DNA from: Rhodothalassiaceae bacterium
GTDB taxonomy: Bacteria > Pseudomonadota > Alphaproteobacteria > Sphingomonadales > Rhodothalassiaceae
Reading direction: 5' to 3'
Assembly: GCA_026004935.1 (NCBI GenBank)
Contig: BPKC01000001.1
Span: forward strand, 1,155,491-1,219,490
DNA: 64,000 bases
The notes under the pieces are model-generated. The model was not told where the DNA came from, did not search any database, and saw only the letters and a program-made list of their open reading frames with translations. Position numbers and translations under genes: made by a program. This document shows positions 49,801 to 58,630 of this stretch, in pieces (positions within the stretch are counted from its first letter, which is position 1; every line of letters starts with the position of its first letter).

Positions 49801-50982
49801 CTACCAACCGATGGTCGTGAAGAAGACGGCGAAGAAGGCGTCCAGCACGATCACCATGAAGATCGCCTCCACCACCGAGGCCGTGGTGTGGCGGCCGACA
49901 GATTCGGCGTTGCGCTCGACCACGAGGCCGTGGAAGCAGCCGACCACCGCGATGATGGCCGCAAAGAAGACCGACTTGATGATGCCGATGGCGAAGTCCT
50001 GCCAGTCGGTGGCCTCGCGCAGACGCTCGGTGAACTGCGTGAAGTCGACGCCGAGCTGGAGATTGGCCATGAGACAGCCGCCGAGAAGCCCCATGACGTC
50101 GGCATAGAAGGTGAGCAGCGGCAGGGTCACGAGCAGCGCCAGAATGCGGGGCAGCACCAGAACCTCGACGGGGTTGAGTCCCATGGTCTTGAGCGCATCC
50201 ACCTCCTCGTTCAGCACCATCGAGCCGATCTGGGCGGTGAACGCGCTTCCCGACCGGCCGGCGAGAATGACGGCGGTGAGCAGGATCCCGAGCTCGCGCA
50301 GGACCGAGATGCCGACGAGGTCGCTGACCAGAATCTCGGCCCCGAATTTCTCGAGCTGCACGGCGCCCTGGTTCACCACGACGGCGCCGATCAGAAAGGA
50401 GATGAGCCCGACGATCGGCATCGCGCGGATGCCGGCGCGCTCCATCTGGTAGGCGAGCGGGACGATGCGGATGCGCCGCGGCCGCAGGAGGCCGCGCAGC
50501 CACGTCCACACGACATGCCCGAAGAAGGACAGCAGCACGCCGAAATTGTTGATGATCGTGACCGTGGCGCGGCCGATGTCCTCGACGAAGGCGAGAAGCG
50601 GCAGCGGGCCGGGCATCGGCGGCACCGCCTCGGGCCGCTCGCGGGCCACGAGCGAGAGCAGCGCGCGCTGAGCCGGCGTACCGCCCTCGACCTCTACGGC
50701 GGCGCCCGCGGACGCCAGGCGCTCCTTCATGCGCATGACGAGGAACGCCCCGGTGGTGTCCAGCTCCTCCACCCCGTCCAGATCGAGGATGACGCGCTCG
50801 GCCCGCCCGGCGCCGAGCCCGGGCAGCGCGTCCTCGATCGCCCGCGCGATCGCGGCGGCATTCGCGAGGCACCAGCCGCCCGCTAGCGCCAGCACGAGCC
50901 GGCCTTCGCCCCGGCGGCTGCGCCAGAAGCCCGCCCCGGCTTCCGGCCGGTGGGCCCTTCGATCGCCGCGCGCGCCGTCCAT
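49801..50982 (-). CDS. MlaE-family permease with an N-terminal STAS domain
   Basis: First gene of the operon; 393 residues. Residues about 25-115 look like a STAS domain (VILDLDGVEELDTTGAFLVM), the role played by the separate MlaB in E. coli. Residues about 130-393 are the MlaE permease, with PIVGLISFLIGAVVVNQGAVQ, a central ILAGRSGSAFTAQIGSM and NEEVDALKTMGLNPVEVLVLPR. I start at ATG 50982, which has GGAGGAAGG at a good distance; an ATG at 50997 overlaps that site. No mlaC homologue is present in the window. Confidence 0.9.
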   Translation of the reverse strand: MDGARGDRRAHRPEAGAGFWRSRRGEGRLVLALAGGWCLANAAAIARAIEDALPGLGAGRAERVILDLDGVEELDTTGAFLVMRMKERLASAGAAVEVEGGTPAQRALLSLVARERPEAVPPMPGPLPLLAFVEDIGRATVTIINNFGVLLSFFGHVVWTWLRGLLRPRRIRIVPLAYQMERAGIRAMPIVGLISFLIGAVVVNQGAVQLEKFGAEILVSDLVGISVLRELGILLTAVILAGRSGSAFTAQIGSMVLNEEVDALKTMGLNPVEVLVLPRILALLVTLPLLTFYADVMGLLGGCLMANLQLGVDFTQFTERLREATDWQDFAIGIIKSVFFAAIIAVVGCFHGLVVERNAESVGRHTTASVVEAIFMVIVLDAFFAVFFTTIGW

Positions 50983-51192
50983 GGCCCTTCCTCCCATGCG
51001 CCGTCATGCGCAATCGGGGGAGGGAATCGCGAAAGGCGACGCCTCTCCCGTTCGCCGCCATCATGCCGATTTGGCGGATCGCGTCCAGCCCCGCCGTGCG
51101 CGAGCGCGTCACCCGCTTGCGTTGCCGGGCGAAGCCTGCGAGGCTGAACGCCGGGTTCTTCGCGTCGGAGGTACCGAGGGAGCAGGCGTGCG

Positions 51193-52068
51193 ATGCGGGA
51201 TCTGCCGTCCGCAAGATGGATACCGCCGGCGGGATCGCCGCGGCCGGTTCTGGTGGCGGTGCCTCATGCCGGCCGGCTCGTGCCGCCGGAACTTCTGCGC
51301 GAGCTGTGCGCGGGTGTCGATCCGGCGGAGCTTTCGGACCGCTTCGTCGATCTGCTGGCGCTCGGTGCACCCGGAGTCGGGATCGGCGTTGTCGCCGGCC
51401 TGCCGGTGCGCTCCTTCCTCGATCTCAACCGCGCTCCGTTCGCGATCGATCCCCGGGTGGTGAGCGGCGCACTTGCCGACTGGGCCGATCCCGATGATCC
51501 GCGCGCCAGGGCGGGGCTCGGCGTGCTCCCGCGCCTCGGGGCCGCCGGCAGGCCGTTGCGGCGCAGGCGCCTGTCACGGGAGGATCTGCTGCTCCGGCTC
51601 CATCGCCATCATCTCGGCTACCACCGCCTGATCGCGCGGCGGCTGGCCGTGGCGGCCGCAAGCTGCGGCGGCGCCCTGCTGGTCGACCTGCATTCGACAC
51701 CCGAGATTCCCGGGATCACGCCGTTTCCGGACATCGTGCTCAGCGACGCATGCGGTGCGAGCTGCGCAAGGGAGGTCACGGAAGCGCTCGCCGCCTTCTT
51801 CCGCGCCCGGGGGCTTTCGGTCGCCATCAACAGCCCGTTCGAGGGCGGCTACACCGTCCGCCGCCATGCCGCGCCCGCCCGCGGCCGCCACGCGATCCAG
51901 ATCGAATGTGCGCGCAGGCTGTATCTTGCCGCCGACGGAAGGCGGCCCGGCCCCGGCCTGCCGATGCTGATGCGGCTGTTCGACGAATTCTGGGCGTGGC
52001 TCGGCGAGCATGCCGCCGCGCTGCTCCTGCCCTCGGGCGAAGGCTCCTCCCGGCTGGCGGCGGAGTAG
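51193..52068 (+). CDS. N-formylglutamate amidohydrolase-family protein
   Basis: A 291-residue zinc hydrolase-like protein. Visible family motifs: VLVAVPHAGRLVPPEL at the start, SDRFVDLLA, DLNRAPF, LLVDLHSTPEIPG (metal-binding Asp-x-His), NSPFEGGYTVRRH and IQIECARRLY. HutG-type members release formate from N-formylglutamate in histidine breakdown, but no hut gene is nearby, so the true substrate is open. It is divergent from the MCE operon. Confidence 0.82.
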   Translation: MRDLPSARWIPPAGSPRPVLVAVPHAGRLVPPELLRELCAGVDPAELSDRFVDLLALGAPGVGIGVVAGLPVRSFLDLNRAPFAIDPRVVSGALADWADPDDPRARAGLGVLPRLGAAGRPLRRRRLSREDLLLRLHRHHLGYHRLIARRLAVAAASCGGALLVDLHSTPEIPGITPFPDIVLSDACGASCAREVTEALAAFFRARGLSVAINSPFEGGYTVRRHAAPARGRHAIQIECARRLYLAADGRRPGPGLPMLMRLFDEFWAWLGEHAAALLLPSGEGSSRLAAE

Positions 52069-52159
52069 ACCCCGCGAGACCGGGAACTTCGCCGGCGCGA
52101 AGACGTTCCCTTCGGCACGGGTCGTGCGCACCCGTCAAGCAGCAGGAAAGGAGATCACC

Positions 52160-52600
52160 ATGAGGAAGACCCGCATCACCCGCATGGCCGCGGTCCTGGG
52201 TGCGGTCACGTGGGCCGCGCTCGCCGGGAAGGCCGCGGCGGATGACGGCGCCAAAAAGGACGACCCGCTCGCCGGCTACAAGGAAACGGGACATACCGAG
52301 CGCTGCCTGCGGCTGGTGGAGATCGACCAGACGAAGATCCTCGACCGCAGCAACATCCTCTTCAAGCTCAAGAACGGCAAGCTCTACATCAGCAGGCTCG
52401 AGCATCCCTGCCCGGGGCTCGCCCGCGATCGGGCGATCTCCTACAGCCTCAGCATTCCGGAGCTCTGCGATCTCGACATCATCACGGTGATCGATACGGG
52501 GCTGCGCCAGGAGGTCGGCTCCTGCGGACTCGGCACCTTCCACGAGGTCGAAAAGGTCGCGAAGGCTGCCGAGGACGGCGGCAGCAGCGGCGGCCGGTAG
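52160..52600 (+). CDS. Secreted DUF6491-like small protein
   Basis: A 146-residue exported protein: a signal peptide (MRKTRITRMAAVLGAVTWAA, cleavage near AAADD), then a domain with CLRLVEIDQTKILDRSNILF, ISRLEHPCPGL and SIPELCDLDIITVID, containing four cysteines that could form two disulfides. It resembles DUF6491 proteins of proteobacteria, whose function is unknown. AAAGGAGATCACC precedes the ATG. It stands alone between two oppositely oriented operons. Confidence 0.7.
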   Translation: MRKTRITRMAAVLGAVTWAALAGKAAADDGAKKDDPLAGYKETGHTERCLRLVEIDQTKILDRSNILFKLKNGKLYISRLEHPCPGLARDRAISYSLSIPELCDLDIITVIDTGLRQEVGSCGLGTFHEVEKVAKAAEDGGSSGGR

Positions 52601-52692
52601 CGGCGCGGTGACGGATGCGGAAAACCGACCGGCGGTGACGTGTCCGCCACCGCCGGGTGGAAACAAAGTCTCGCGATCGGGTCGCCGTCCGC

Positions 52693-54003
52693 TCAGGCCT
52701 TGAGCGCCAGCGCCTCCGGATCGGACAGCAGCTCGCGGAAAGTGGCCAGAAACCGCGCGCCGTCCGCTCCATCGTTGACGCGGTGGTCGAAGGTGAGCGT
52801 GAAGGGCACCACATAGCGCGCCTCGACCTCGTAGTCGTCGAGATCGCCGACGATCACGGGCTCCAGCCGCCCCGGGCCCATGCCGAGAATCGCGACCTCG
52901 GGATGGTTGATCATCGCAAGCAGGCCGTTGGCGCCGAGCGAGCCGATATTGGTGACGGTGAACGTGCCGCCCTGCAGCTCCTCCGGGCCCGCCTTGCCGT
53001 CGCGCACCCGCGCGATGAGATCGCTCAAGTAGAGCGCGATCTCGAAGACGCTCATGCGGTCCGCGTTCGGGATCACCGGCACGATCAGCCCGCGCGCGGA
53101 ATCCAGCGCCACGCCGATGTTGTAGTAGTGCTTCTGGATGATCTCGCCGCGCGCCATGTCGATGGTGGCGTTGAAGCGGGGATGCTTTCTCAAGGTCGCG
53201 ACCGTCGCCTTGATCACGAAGGGCAGCAGCGTGAGCTTGCCGCCGGCGGCCTCCACTTCGGCCTTGTGGCGGCGGCGGAAGCGCTCGAGCTTCGTGACGT
53301 CGATGCGGTCTTCGAGCACGACATGCGGAATTTCGCGCCAGGAGCGCTGCATGTGCTCGGCGGTCGCCTTGCGGATGGAACGCAGCGGGATGTGTTCCTC
53401 CAGCTCCGCCGGAGCCTGCGGCCGCGCCGGCCGCGCCGGCCGCTCCGACGGTGCCGCCGCCTCGGCCGCAGCCGCCTTCGGCGTCCCGGCCGCCGCGGGT
53501 GCGGCCTCCGGAGCACCCGCCTTGAGCCGCTCGGCATGACGCTCCACATCCGCCTTCGTGATGTGCCCATGGGCGCCGGAGGGCGTGACGTCGGCGAGGT
53601 CGATGCCGAGCTTCTTGGCGAGCCGCCTCGCTGTCGGCGCGGCCTTGATCGTCACCTCCCCCTCGCGCGCCGGGCGCGATGAGGCCGCAGCGGCCGGTGC
53701 CGCCGGTACGGCGGCGGCCTGGGAGGGGGCTTCGGCGGCCTCGGCACCGGCGGCCTCTCCCTCGTCTTCGGTCTCCACCGTCATCAGCAATTCGCCGACA
53801 CGCACGGTATCCCCCACCTTGACGGGAATGTCCTTCACGATCCCGTCGTAGGGTGCCGGAAGCTCGATCGCGGCCTTGTCGGATTCCACGACGAAGGCGG
53901 TGTCTCCGTCCTCGACCCGGTCGCCGGGCTTGACGAGGATCTCGAGCACCTCGACCTCGTGCACGCCCTCGCCGGGGTCCTGGAGCCGGAATTCCTTCAG
54001 CAT
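52693..54003 (-). CDS. pdhC: Dihydrolipoamide acyltransferase (E2) of a pyruvate-type dehydrogenase
   Basis: E2 core of a 2-oxoacid dehydrogenase. The 436-residue protein has one lipoyl domain (1-78, lipoyl Lys in VVESDKAAIELPAP), an Ala/Glu linker, an E3-binding domain (about 118-155, TARRLAKKLGIDLADVTPSG), a second Ala/Pro linker and the catalytic domain with TVTNIGSLGANG and the active-site FDHRVNDGADGA. It follows E1 beta by 29 bases. Substrate (pyruvate or branched-chain) is not proved; no E3 gene is in the window. Confidence 0.88.
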   Translation of the reverse strand: MLKEFRLQDPGEGVHEVEVLEILVKPGDRVEDGDTAFVVESDKAAIELPAPYDGIVKDIPVKVGDTVRVGELLMTVETEDEGEAAGAEAAEAPSQAAAVPAAPAAAASSRPAREGEVTIKAAPTARRLAKKLGIDLADVTPSGAHGHITKADVERHAERLKAGAPEAAPAAAGTPKAAAAEAAAPSERPARPARPQAPAELEEHIPLRSIRKATAEHMQRSWREIPHVVLEDRIDVTKLERFRRRHKAEVEAAGGKLTLLPFVIKATVATLRKHPRFNATIDMARGEIIQKHYYNIGVALDSARGLIVPVIPNADRMSVFEIALYLSDLIARVRDGKAGPEELQGGTFTVTNIGSLGANGLLAMINHPEVAILGMGPGRLEPVIVGDLDDYEVEARYVVPFTLTFDHRVNDGADGARFLATFRELLSDPEALALKA

Positions 54004-54032
54004 GCCTGCCTCCTTGAAACCTGTTGAGCCGC

Positions 54033-55010
54033 CTAGAGGGCCAGTGTCGCGCGCGCTTCGTCGGCGATGCGCTGCGGCGTCGGCAGGAAGAGCTGCTCGC
54101 GCGCAAAGAAGGGCGGCGGCATGTCGTAGCCCGTCACCCGCGCCACGGGGGCCTCCAGGTGGAAAAAGACCTTGTCGTTGAGGCGCGCGATGATCTCGGC
54201 CGCCGGGCCGAAGCTGCGGCAGGCCTCGTGCACCACGACGACGCGCCCGGTCTTCTTCGCGGATGCGGTGATCGTTTCGTCATCCATGGGCGAGACCGTC
54301 ATCAGATCGATCACCTCCGCCGAGACGCCCTCTTCGGCCAGCATGTCCGCCGCCTGCAGCGTGCGCGGCATCATCGCGCCATAGGCCATGAGCGTGATGT
54401 CCGAGCCCTCGCGCACGACCTCCGCCTTGCCGATGGGAAGCGTTTCGGGCTCCTCCGGCACCTCCTCGCGGAAGGCGCGGTAGATCGCCTTCGGCTCGTA
54501 GAAGACCACCGGGTCCGGATCCTCGATCGCGGCTCTCAGCAGCGCCCGGGCCTTGCGGGGAGTCGAGGGGATCACGACCTTGAGCCCCGGCGTATGCGCC
54601 CAATAGGCCTCACGCGATTCCGAATGCAGCTCGAAGGCGCGCACGCCCGCGCCATAGGGCATGCGGATCACCATCGGCATCGGGAAGCGGCCACGGGTGC
54701 GCCAGCGGTAGCGCGCCACATGGTTCTCGATCTGATGGAATGCGGTGTAGGAGAAACCGGAGAACTGCATCTCGGGCAGCGGGATGAGGCCGTTCATGCA
54801 CATCCCGATGGCCATGCCGATGATCCCCGCTTCGGCCAGCGGCGTGTCGATTACGCGCTCGGGTCCGAATTCCTCGATGAGCCCCAGGGTGACACGGAAG
54901 ATGCCACCGTCCACGCCGACATCCTGACCCAGGATGACGACGCGATCGTCTTCGGCGAGCTTTTCCTTGAGCGCCAGGTTCAGCGCTTCCACCATCGTCA
55001 GCTCAGGCAT
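54033..55010 (-). CDS. pdhB: Pyruvate-type dehydrogenase E1 component, beta subunit
   Basis: 325 residues in the transketolase-like fold: MVEALNLALKEKLAEDDRVV, ILGQDVGVDGGIFRVT, DTPLAEAGIIGMAIGMC, PYGAGVRAFELHSES and the C-terminal ASAKKTGRVVVVHEACRSFG. It forms the heterotetrameric E1 with the upstream alpha subunit. Unlike many alphaproteobacterial PdhB proteins it has no N-terminal lipoyl domain. I use the ATG at 55010, which overlaps the alpha gene by 8 bases. Confidence 0.9.
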   Translation of the reverse strand: MPELTMVEALNLALKEKLAEDDRVVILGQDVGVDGGIFRVTLGLIEEFGPERVIDTPLAEAGIIGMAIGMCMNGLIPLPEMQFSGFSYTAFHQIENHVARYRWRTRGRFPMPMVIRMPYGAGVRAFELHSESREAYWAHTPGLKVVIPSTPRKARALLRAAIEDPDPVVFYEPKAIYRAFREEVPEEPETLPIGKAEVVREGSDITLMAYGAMMPRTLQAADMLAEEGVSAEVIDLMTVSPMDDETITASAKKTGRVVVVHEACRSFGPAAEIIARLNDKVFFHLEAPVARVTGYDMPPPFFAREQLFLPTPQRIADEARATLAL

Positions 55011-56109
55011 CGGGGCGACCCTCCCGCTTGATCCGCTCCAGGAAGTATGCGCGCTGCTCGGCGAGCTCAGGCGGCTCGACGGCATAGATGTGGTCGAAGA
55101 TCACGTCGGGCGAGCCGGCCTCGAACTCCCTGATCTTCGCCTCCGTCTCCTTCCAGGCGCGCTTGAGCTCGTCCCGGATCTCCTCGCGCAGGCCGGCGAA
55201 GTCCTCATCGGTCATGACGCCCTTCGCCTTCAGATACTTCTCGAACCGCGGGATCGGATCCTTCTTCTCCCACTCCTTCACTTCCTCGTCGCGCCGGTAG
55301 CGCTTGGGGTCGTCGGCGGTCGTGTGCACGCCGAGCCGGTAGGTGACGCATTCGATCAGCGTCGGCATCGACTCGCTGCGGGCCCGTTCGATCGCCTCTC
55401 GCGCCGCGACATAGACGGCCAGCGGATCATTGCCATCCACCTGGATGCCGCCGAAGCCATAGGCGATCGCCTTCTGGGCGATGGTCTTCGAGCGGGTCTG
55501 ACGCTCGCGCGGGATCGAGATCGCCCACTGATTGTTCTGGCAGACGAAGATCACCGGCAGCTGGTAGACGCCCGCAAAATTCATCGCCTCGTGGAAGTCG
55601 CCCTCCGAGGTGGCACCGTCGCCGTGGAAGACCATGGTGACCTCGTCGGTGCCCTTGTATTTGGAGGCGTAGGCGATGCCCACCGCATGCTGGCACTGGC
55701 TGGCCACCGGCACGCACAGGGGCAGGTCGTGCTTGTCGTCCGGCACCCGCACGCCCTCATTGTAGCCGGCATAGAACAGCCAGACGTCCTGCGGGGTGAG
55801 CCCGCGGTAGATCTGGGCGGCCGTCTCACGGAAGGAGGGAATGAACCAGTCGGTGGGCTTGAGCTGCACCACGGCCGCGACCTGCGCCGCCTCCTGGCCC
55901 TTGATCGGCGCGAAGGTGCCGATGCGGCCCTGACGCTGGAGCTGGAGCGTGCGCTCGTCGAAGAGACGGCAGAAGAGCATCGCGCGATAGATGGTCTTCA
56001 GCGTCTCTTCGGGGATGTCGGGTTCGAGCTTGCGGTCGACCTTGCCCGTCCAGTCGAGGATCGAGAGATACTCGATCGGCTGGGGCCGCTCGACGATCTT
56101 CCTTGGCAT
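55003..56109 (-). CDS. pdhA: Pyruvate-type dehydrogenase E1 component, alpha subunit
   Basis: Thiamine-diphosphate subunit of E1, 368 residues. It has the N-terminal helical extension (ETLKTIYRAMLFCRLFDERT), RIGTFAPIKGQEAAQVAA, the TPP/Mg motif GDGATSEGDFHEAMNFAGV ending in CQNNQWAIS, and the loop YRLGVHTTADDPKRYR. Length and pattern are nearer to the Gram-positive/archaeal-type PdhA than to the usual proteobacterial enzyme. It is the first gene of the operon E1 alpha-E1 beta-E2. Confidence 0.9.
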   Translation of the reverse strand: MPRKIVERPQPIEYLSILDWTGKVDRKLEPDIPEETLKTIYRAMLFCRLFDERTLQLQRQGRIGTFAPIKGQEAAQVAAVVQLKPTDWFIPSFRETAAQIYRGLTPQDVWLFYAGYNEGVRVPDDKHDLPLCVPVASQCQHAVGIAYASKYKGTDEVTMVFHGDGATSEGDFHEAMNFAGVYQLPVIFVCQNNQWAISIPRERQTRSKTIAQKAIAYGFGGIQVDGNDPLAVYVAAREAIERARSESMPTLIECVTYRLGVHTTADDPKRYRRDEEVKEWEKKDPIPRFEKYLKAKGVMTDEDFAGLREEIRDELKRAWKETEAKIREFEAGSPDVIFDHIYAVEPPELAEQRAYFLERIKREGRPDA

Positions 56110-56625
56110 CGGCGTCCTCCATGCGGTCCAAAGATCCCGTCCGCGGCCGGCCGGTGCCCCGGAAAAGCCGGCAGGCGCAAGCCCGGCTGCGGATCCTGTG
56201 CGGAAGGTTCAAGGGACGGCCGCTGCCGACGGTCGTTCCGTGTGCAGGCCGCGGCTTCCCGCGTCTCCCGGCCGCGGACGGCGTGCCCGCGCAGGCGGCC
56301 TTCACCGGTTTCTGCCGACCGCTCCCCGCCTTCCTTCTTGTCGTTCACGGTCTGCCGGCCATCTTGGCGGCAGGGGGCAGATAACGCAAGCCGCCGCCCG
56401 CGGCAAGCCCGTCGCGGGGCGGGGCGCCGGCCACCGGTCGTCGCCCGTCGGGCGTCGGTCGTCAGGGGCTGAAGGCCGGCCGGCTGGTGGCGCTCTCCTC
56501 TCGCCTCGGCGCACGGCACCGCTCCCGGCTGGACCCGCCGAGCGCCCTGGATGATGGCGGAAAGGCGGGCGGCAGGCGGAATTGGAGCACCGCCCGCCGG
56601 CCCGCCGCATGCGGACCGTGATCCG
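56110..56625. other. Gene-free stretch between the dehydrogenase operon and hsp20
   Basis: GC-rich with several frames open by chance, none with family signatures or a supported start. It should hold the promoter for the E1/E2 operon (minus strand, near 56110-56400) and the 3' end of the hsp20 transcript. Only the hairpin at 56564-56598 stands out. Confidence 0.5.
56564..56598 (-). terminator. Candidate terminator after the hsp20 pair
   Basis: Nine-base stem GGCGGGCGG (56564-56572) with CCGCCCGCC (56590-56598), 17-base loop. Read on the minus strand it follows the hsp20 stop by about 28 bases and is trailed by a CTTTCC stretch, so T-content is weak. Confidence 0.4.
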
Positions 56626-57033
56626 CTACGCCGCCTCGATGGCGATCTTGCGCTCGGGCTCCGGCCCGCGCTTCTTCAGCACGAGGCGCAGCACGCCGTG
56701 CTGCAGCTTCGCCTCGATGTTGGCGGTGTCGAGATCGGGGCCCAGCGTAAAGCGCCGCTCGAAGTCCCGCGGCCGCCATTCGGCGTAGAGCCGGTTCAGC
56801 CCCTTGGGTGCCGTGAAGGGACGCCGGGCGCGCACGGTCAGCACGTTCCGGTCCACCGTCACCTCCGCATCCTCCACCCGCACGCCGGGCAGATCGATGA
56901 GGAAGACGACGGCGTCCTCCGTCTCGTAGATGTCGGTGCGCGGGGCGACGACCGGCCGCGACTCCATGCGTTCGGCCGTCTCCTTCACGCCGTCCTCCAC
57001 CACCCGCACCTTGATCTCCTTCTTCTCGGCCAT
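56626..57033 (-). CDS. Hsp20/alpha-crystallin small heat-shock protein (second of pair)
   Basis: 135-residue ATP-independent holdase. The alpha-crystallin domain covers about 35-125: DIYETEDAVVFLIDLPGV, VTVDRNVLTVRAR, FERRFTLGPDLD and the A-x-x-x-n-G-V-L motif as AKLQHGVLRLVL. ATG at 57033 has AAGGAG nine bases before it. It lies 29 bases after another hsp20 gene, which it resembles only within the core domain; the two may form mixed oligomers. Confidence 0.9.
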   Translation of the reverse strand: MAEKKEIKVRVVEDGVKETAERMESRPVVAPRTDIYETEDAVVFLIDLPGVRVEDAEVTVDRNVLTVRARRPFTAPKGLNRLYAEWRPRDFERRFTLGPDLDTANIEAKLQHGVLRLVLKKRGPEPERKIAIEAA

Positions 57034-57062
57034 GGTCACGAACTCCTTCGTCCTCGCGCGGC

Positions 57063-57497
57063 TCAGCCCGCGATCCGGATGCGCTGCGGGCGGTCGGATT
57101 CGGGCCGCGGCATCTCGAGCGTCAGCACGCCGTTCTCGAAGCTCGCCTTCACCTTGCCGCCGTCCACGGGGAATGGCAGGGCGATGGTGCGCTGGAAGTC
57201 GCCGGTCGCGCGCTCGCGGCGCAGCCAGCGGGTGATGCGCTCCTCGGGCGCCTTGCGCGTGCCCCGGATCGTGAGCGTGTTCTGGTGCACCGTCACGTCG
57301 AGGTCGGCCGGAATGACACCCGGCAGCTCGGCGATGAGGATGAGGCCGTGCTCGTCGCCCCAGATCTGCACCGGCGGAAACTCCGGCGCCTCGAGGCCGC
57401 CGGCACGCTCGAGACCCGCGATCCAGTCCTCGAAGAGCCGGCGCAGGCGGTCGATCTCATGAAGAGGGGAATCCCTCAGCAGCCACTGTTCCCACAT
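57063..57497 (-). CDS. Hsp20/alpha-crystallin small heat-shock protein (first of pair)
   Basis: 144 residues with a longer N-terminal arm (MWEQWLLRDSPLHEIDRLRR) and the core pattern LILIAELPGVIPADLDVTV, NTLTIRGTR, FQRTIALPFPVDGG and ASFENGVLTLEMPR. ATG 57497 follows AGGAGA. It is divergent from cbpA-cbpM across about 210 bases, a region expected to carry heat-shock promoters; I could not identify a clear sigma-32 box or RNA thermometer there. Confidence 0.9.
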   Translation of the reverse strand: MWEQWLLRDSPLHEIDRLRRLFEDWIAGLERAGGLEAPEFPPVQIWGDEHGLILIAELPGVIPADLDVTVHQNTLTIRGTRKAPEERITRWLRRERATGDFQRTIALPFPVDGGKVKASFENGVLTLEMPRPESDRPQRIRIAG

Positions 57498-57706
57498 CTG
57501 CTCGTCTCCTGCTCCTGCCGCGCGGCCCGGCGCGGGAGCTGCGCCGGCCGACGCCTTCGTGTCATGAATGCCCGGCACTCCCAGATTGTTCCCCAGGCGG
57601 AAACATTTGGCGCGGCCAGCGTTATTGTGGCGGCGGGAAAGGGGAGGAAGGGGCGCGGGACGGGCGCCTGCGGCGTGGTGCAGGGCAGGAAGACGGTACG
57701 GAAAAG

Positions 57707-58630
57707 ATGGCAAGATCGCTCTATGACATTCTCGGCGTGCCGAAGACGGCGAGCCAGGAGGAGATCGCGAAGGCCTATCGCGAGAAGGCCAAGAAGCTGC
57801 ATCCCGATCTGCACCCCGGCGACAAGAAGGCCGAGGAGGAATTCAAAGACGTCTCGCGCGCCTACGAGATCCTCAAGGATCCGGAAAAGCGCGCGAAATA
57901 CGACCGCGGCGAGATCGACGAGCAGGGTCAGGAGCGACCCGCCTTCCGGTACCGCGACTTCGCGGGCGGGCCCGGTCACGACCGCTATGCGGGCGGAGCG
58001 GCCTTCGAGGATCTCTTCGACATCGAGGATCTCTTCGGCGACTTCTTCTCCGCGCGGCGCGGGACGCGGGGGGCGCGCATGCGCATGGCCCGGCGCGGCG
58101 CGGACGTGCGCTACCGCATGCCCGTCGACTTCGTGACCGCGGCGCGCGGCGGCAGCCGGCGGCTGACGCTCGCCGACGGCTCGACCATCGACCTGACCAT
58201 CCCCCCGGGTGTCGAGACCGGCCATGTCCTCAGGCTGAAGGGCAGAGGCGAGCCGGGCATCGATGGCGGGCCGCCCGGCGACGCGCTGATCGAGCTCGTC
58301 GTCGCGCCGCACCCCTTCTTCCGGCGCGAGGGGCGCGATGTCGTCCTCGAGCTGCCGATCACCATCGACGAGGCGGTGCTGGGCGCCAAGGTCGAGGTGC
58401 CGACACTCGACGGCCGCGTGAAGGTGACCGTTCCGGCCGGCAGCTCCTCGGGCCGCACGCTGCGGCTCAAGGGCAAGGGCATCCGCACCCGCACCGGCAC
58501 CGGTGACCAGCTCGTCAGGCTAAAGATCGTGCTGCCCGAGCGGATCGATCCCGAGCTCAAGACCTTCATGGAGGAATGGCGCAAGCGCCACGCGTACGAT
58601 CCAAGGGCGAAGATGAGGGAGACGGCCTGA
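57707..58630 (+). CDS. cbpA: DnaJ-type co-chaperone, CbpA class
   Basis: Hsp40 lacking the zinc-finger region; 307 residues. The J domain (1-70) contains HPD at 32-34 (KKLHPDLHPG) and DVSRAYEILKDPEKR; a Gly/Phe-type linker with FEDLFDIEDLFGDFF follows; then two C-terminal peptide-binding domains (LTIPPGVETGHVLRLKGRG; VTVPAGSSSGRTLRLKGKG) and a short end helix. It overlaps cbpM by one base (TGATG), the gene for its known inhibitor in E. coli. Confidence 0.9.
   Translation: MARSLYDILGVPKTASQEEIAKAYREKAKKLHPDLHPGDKKAEEEFKDVSRAYEILKDPEKRAKYDRGEIDEQGQERPAFRYRDFAGGPGHDRYAGGAAFEDLFDIEDLFGDFFSARRGTRGARMRMARRGADVRYRMPVDFVTAARGGSRRLTLADGSTIDLTIPPGVETGHVLRLKGRGEPGIDGGPPGDALIELVVAPHPFFRREGRDVVLELPITIDEAVLGAKVEVPTLDGRVKVTVPAGSSSGRTLRLKGKGIRTRTGTGDQLVRLKIVLPERIDPELKTFMEEWRKRHAYDPRAKMRETA

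Noticed and set aside
56110-56625. Several short open frames in the gap
   Set aside because: No ribosome-binding site, no family similarity, and all frames are open because of high GC.
57498-57706. Sigma-32 promoter or ROSE thermometer for hsp20
   Set aside because: No CTTGAAA-type -35 with a matching -10, and no clear pairing to the Shine-Dalgarno that I could trace by eye.
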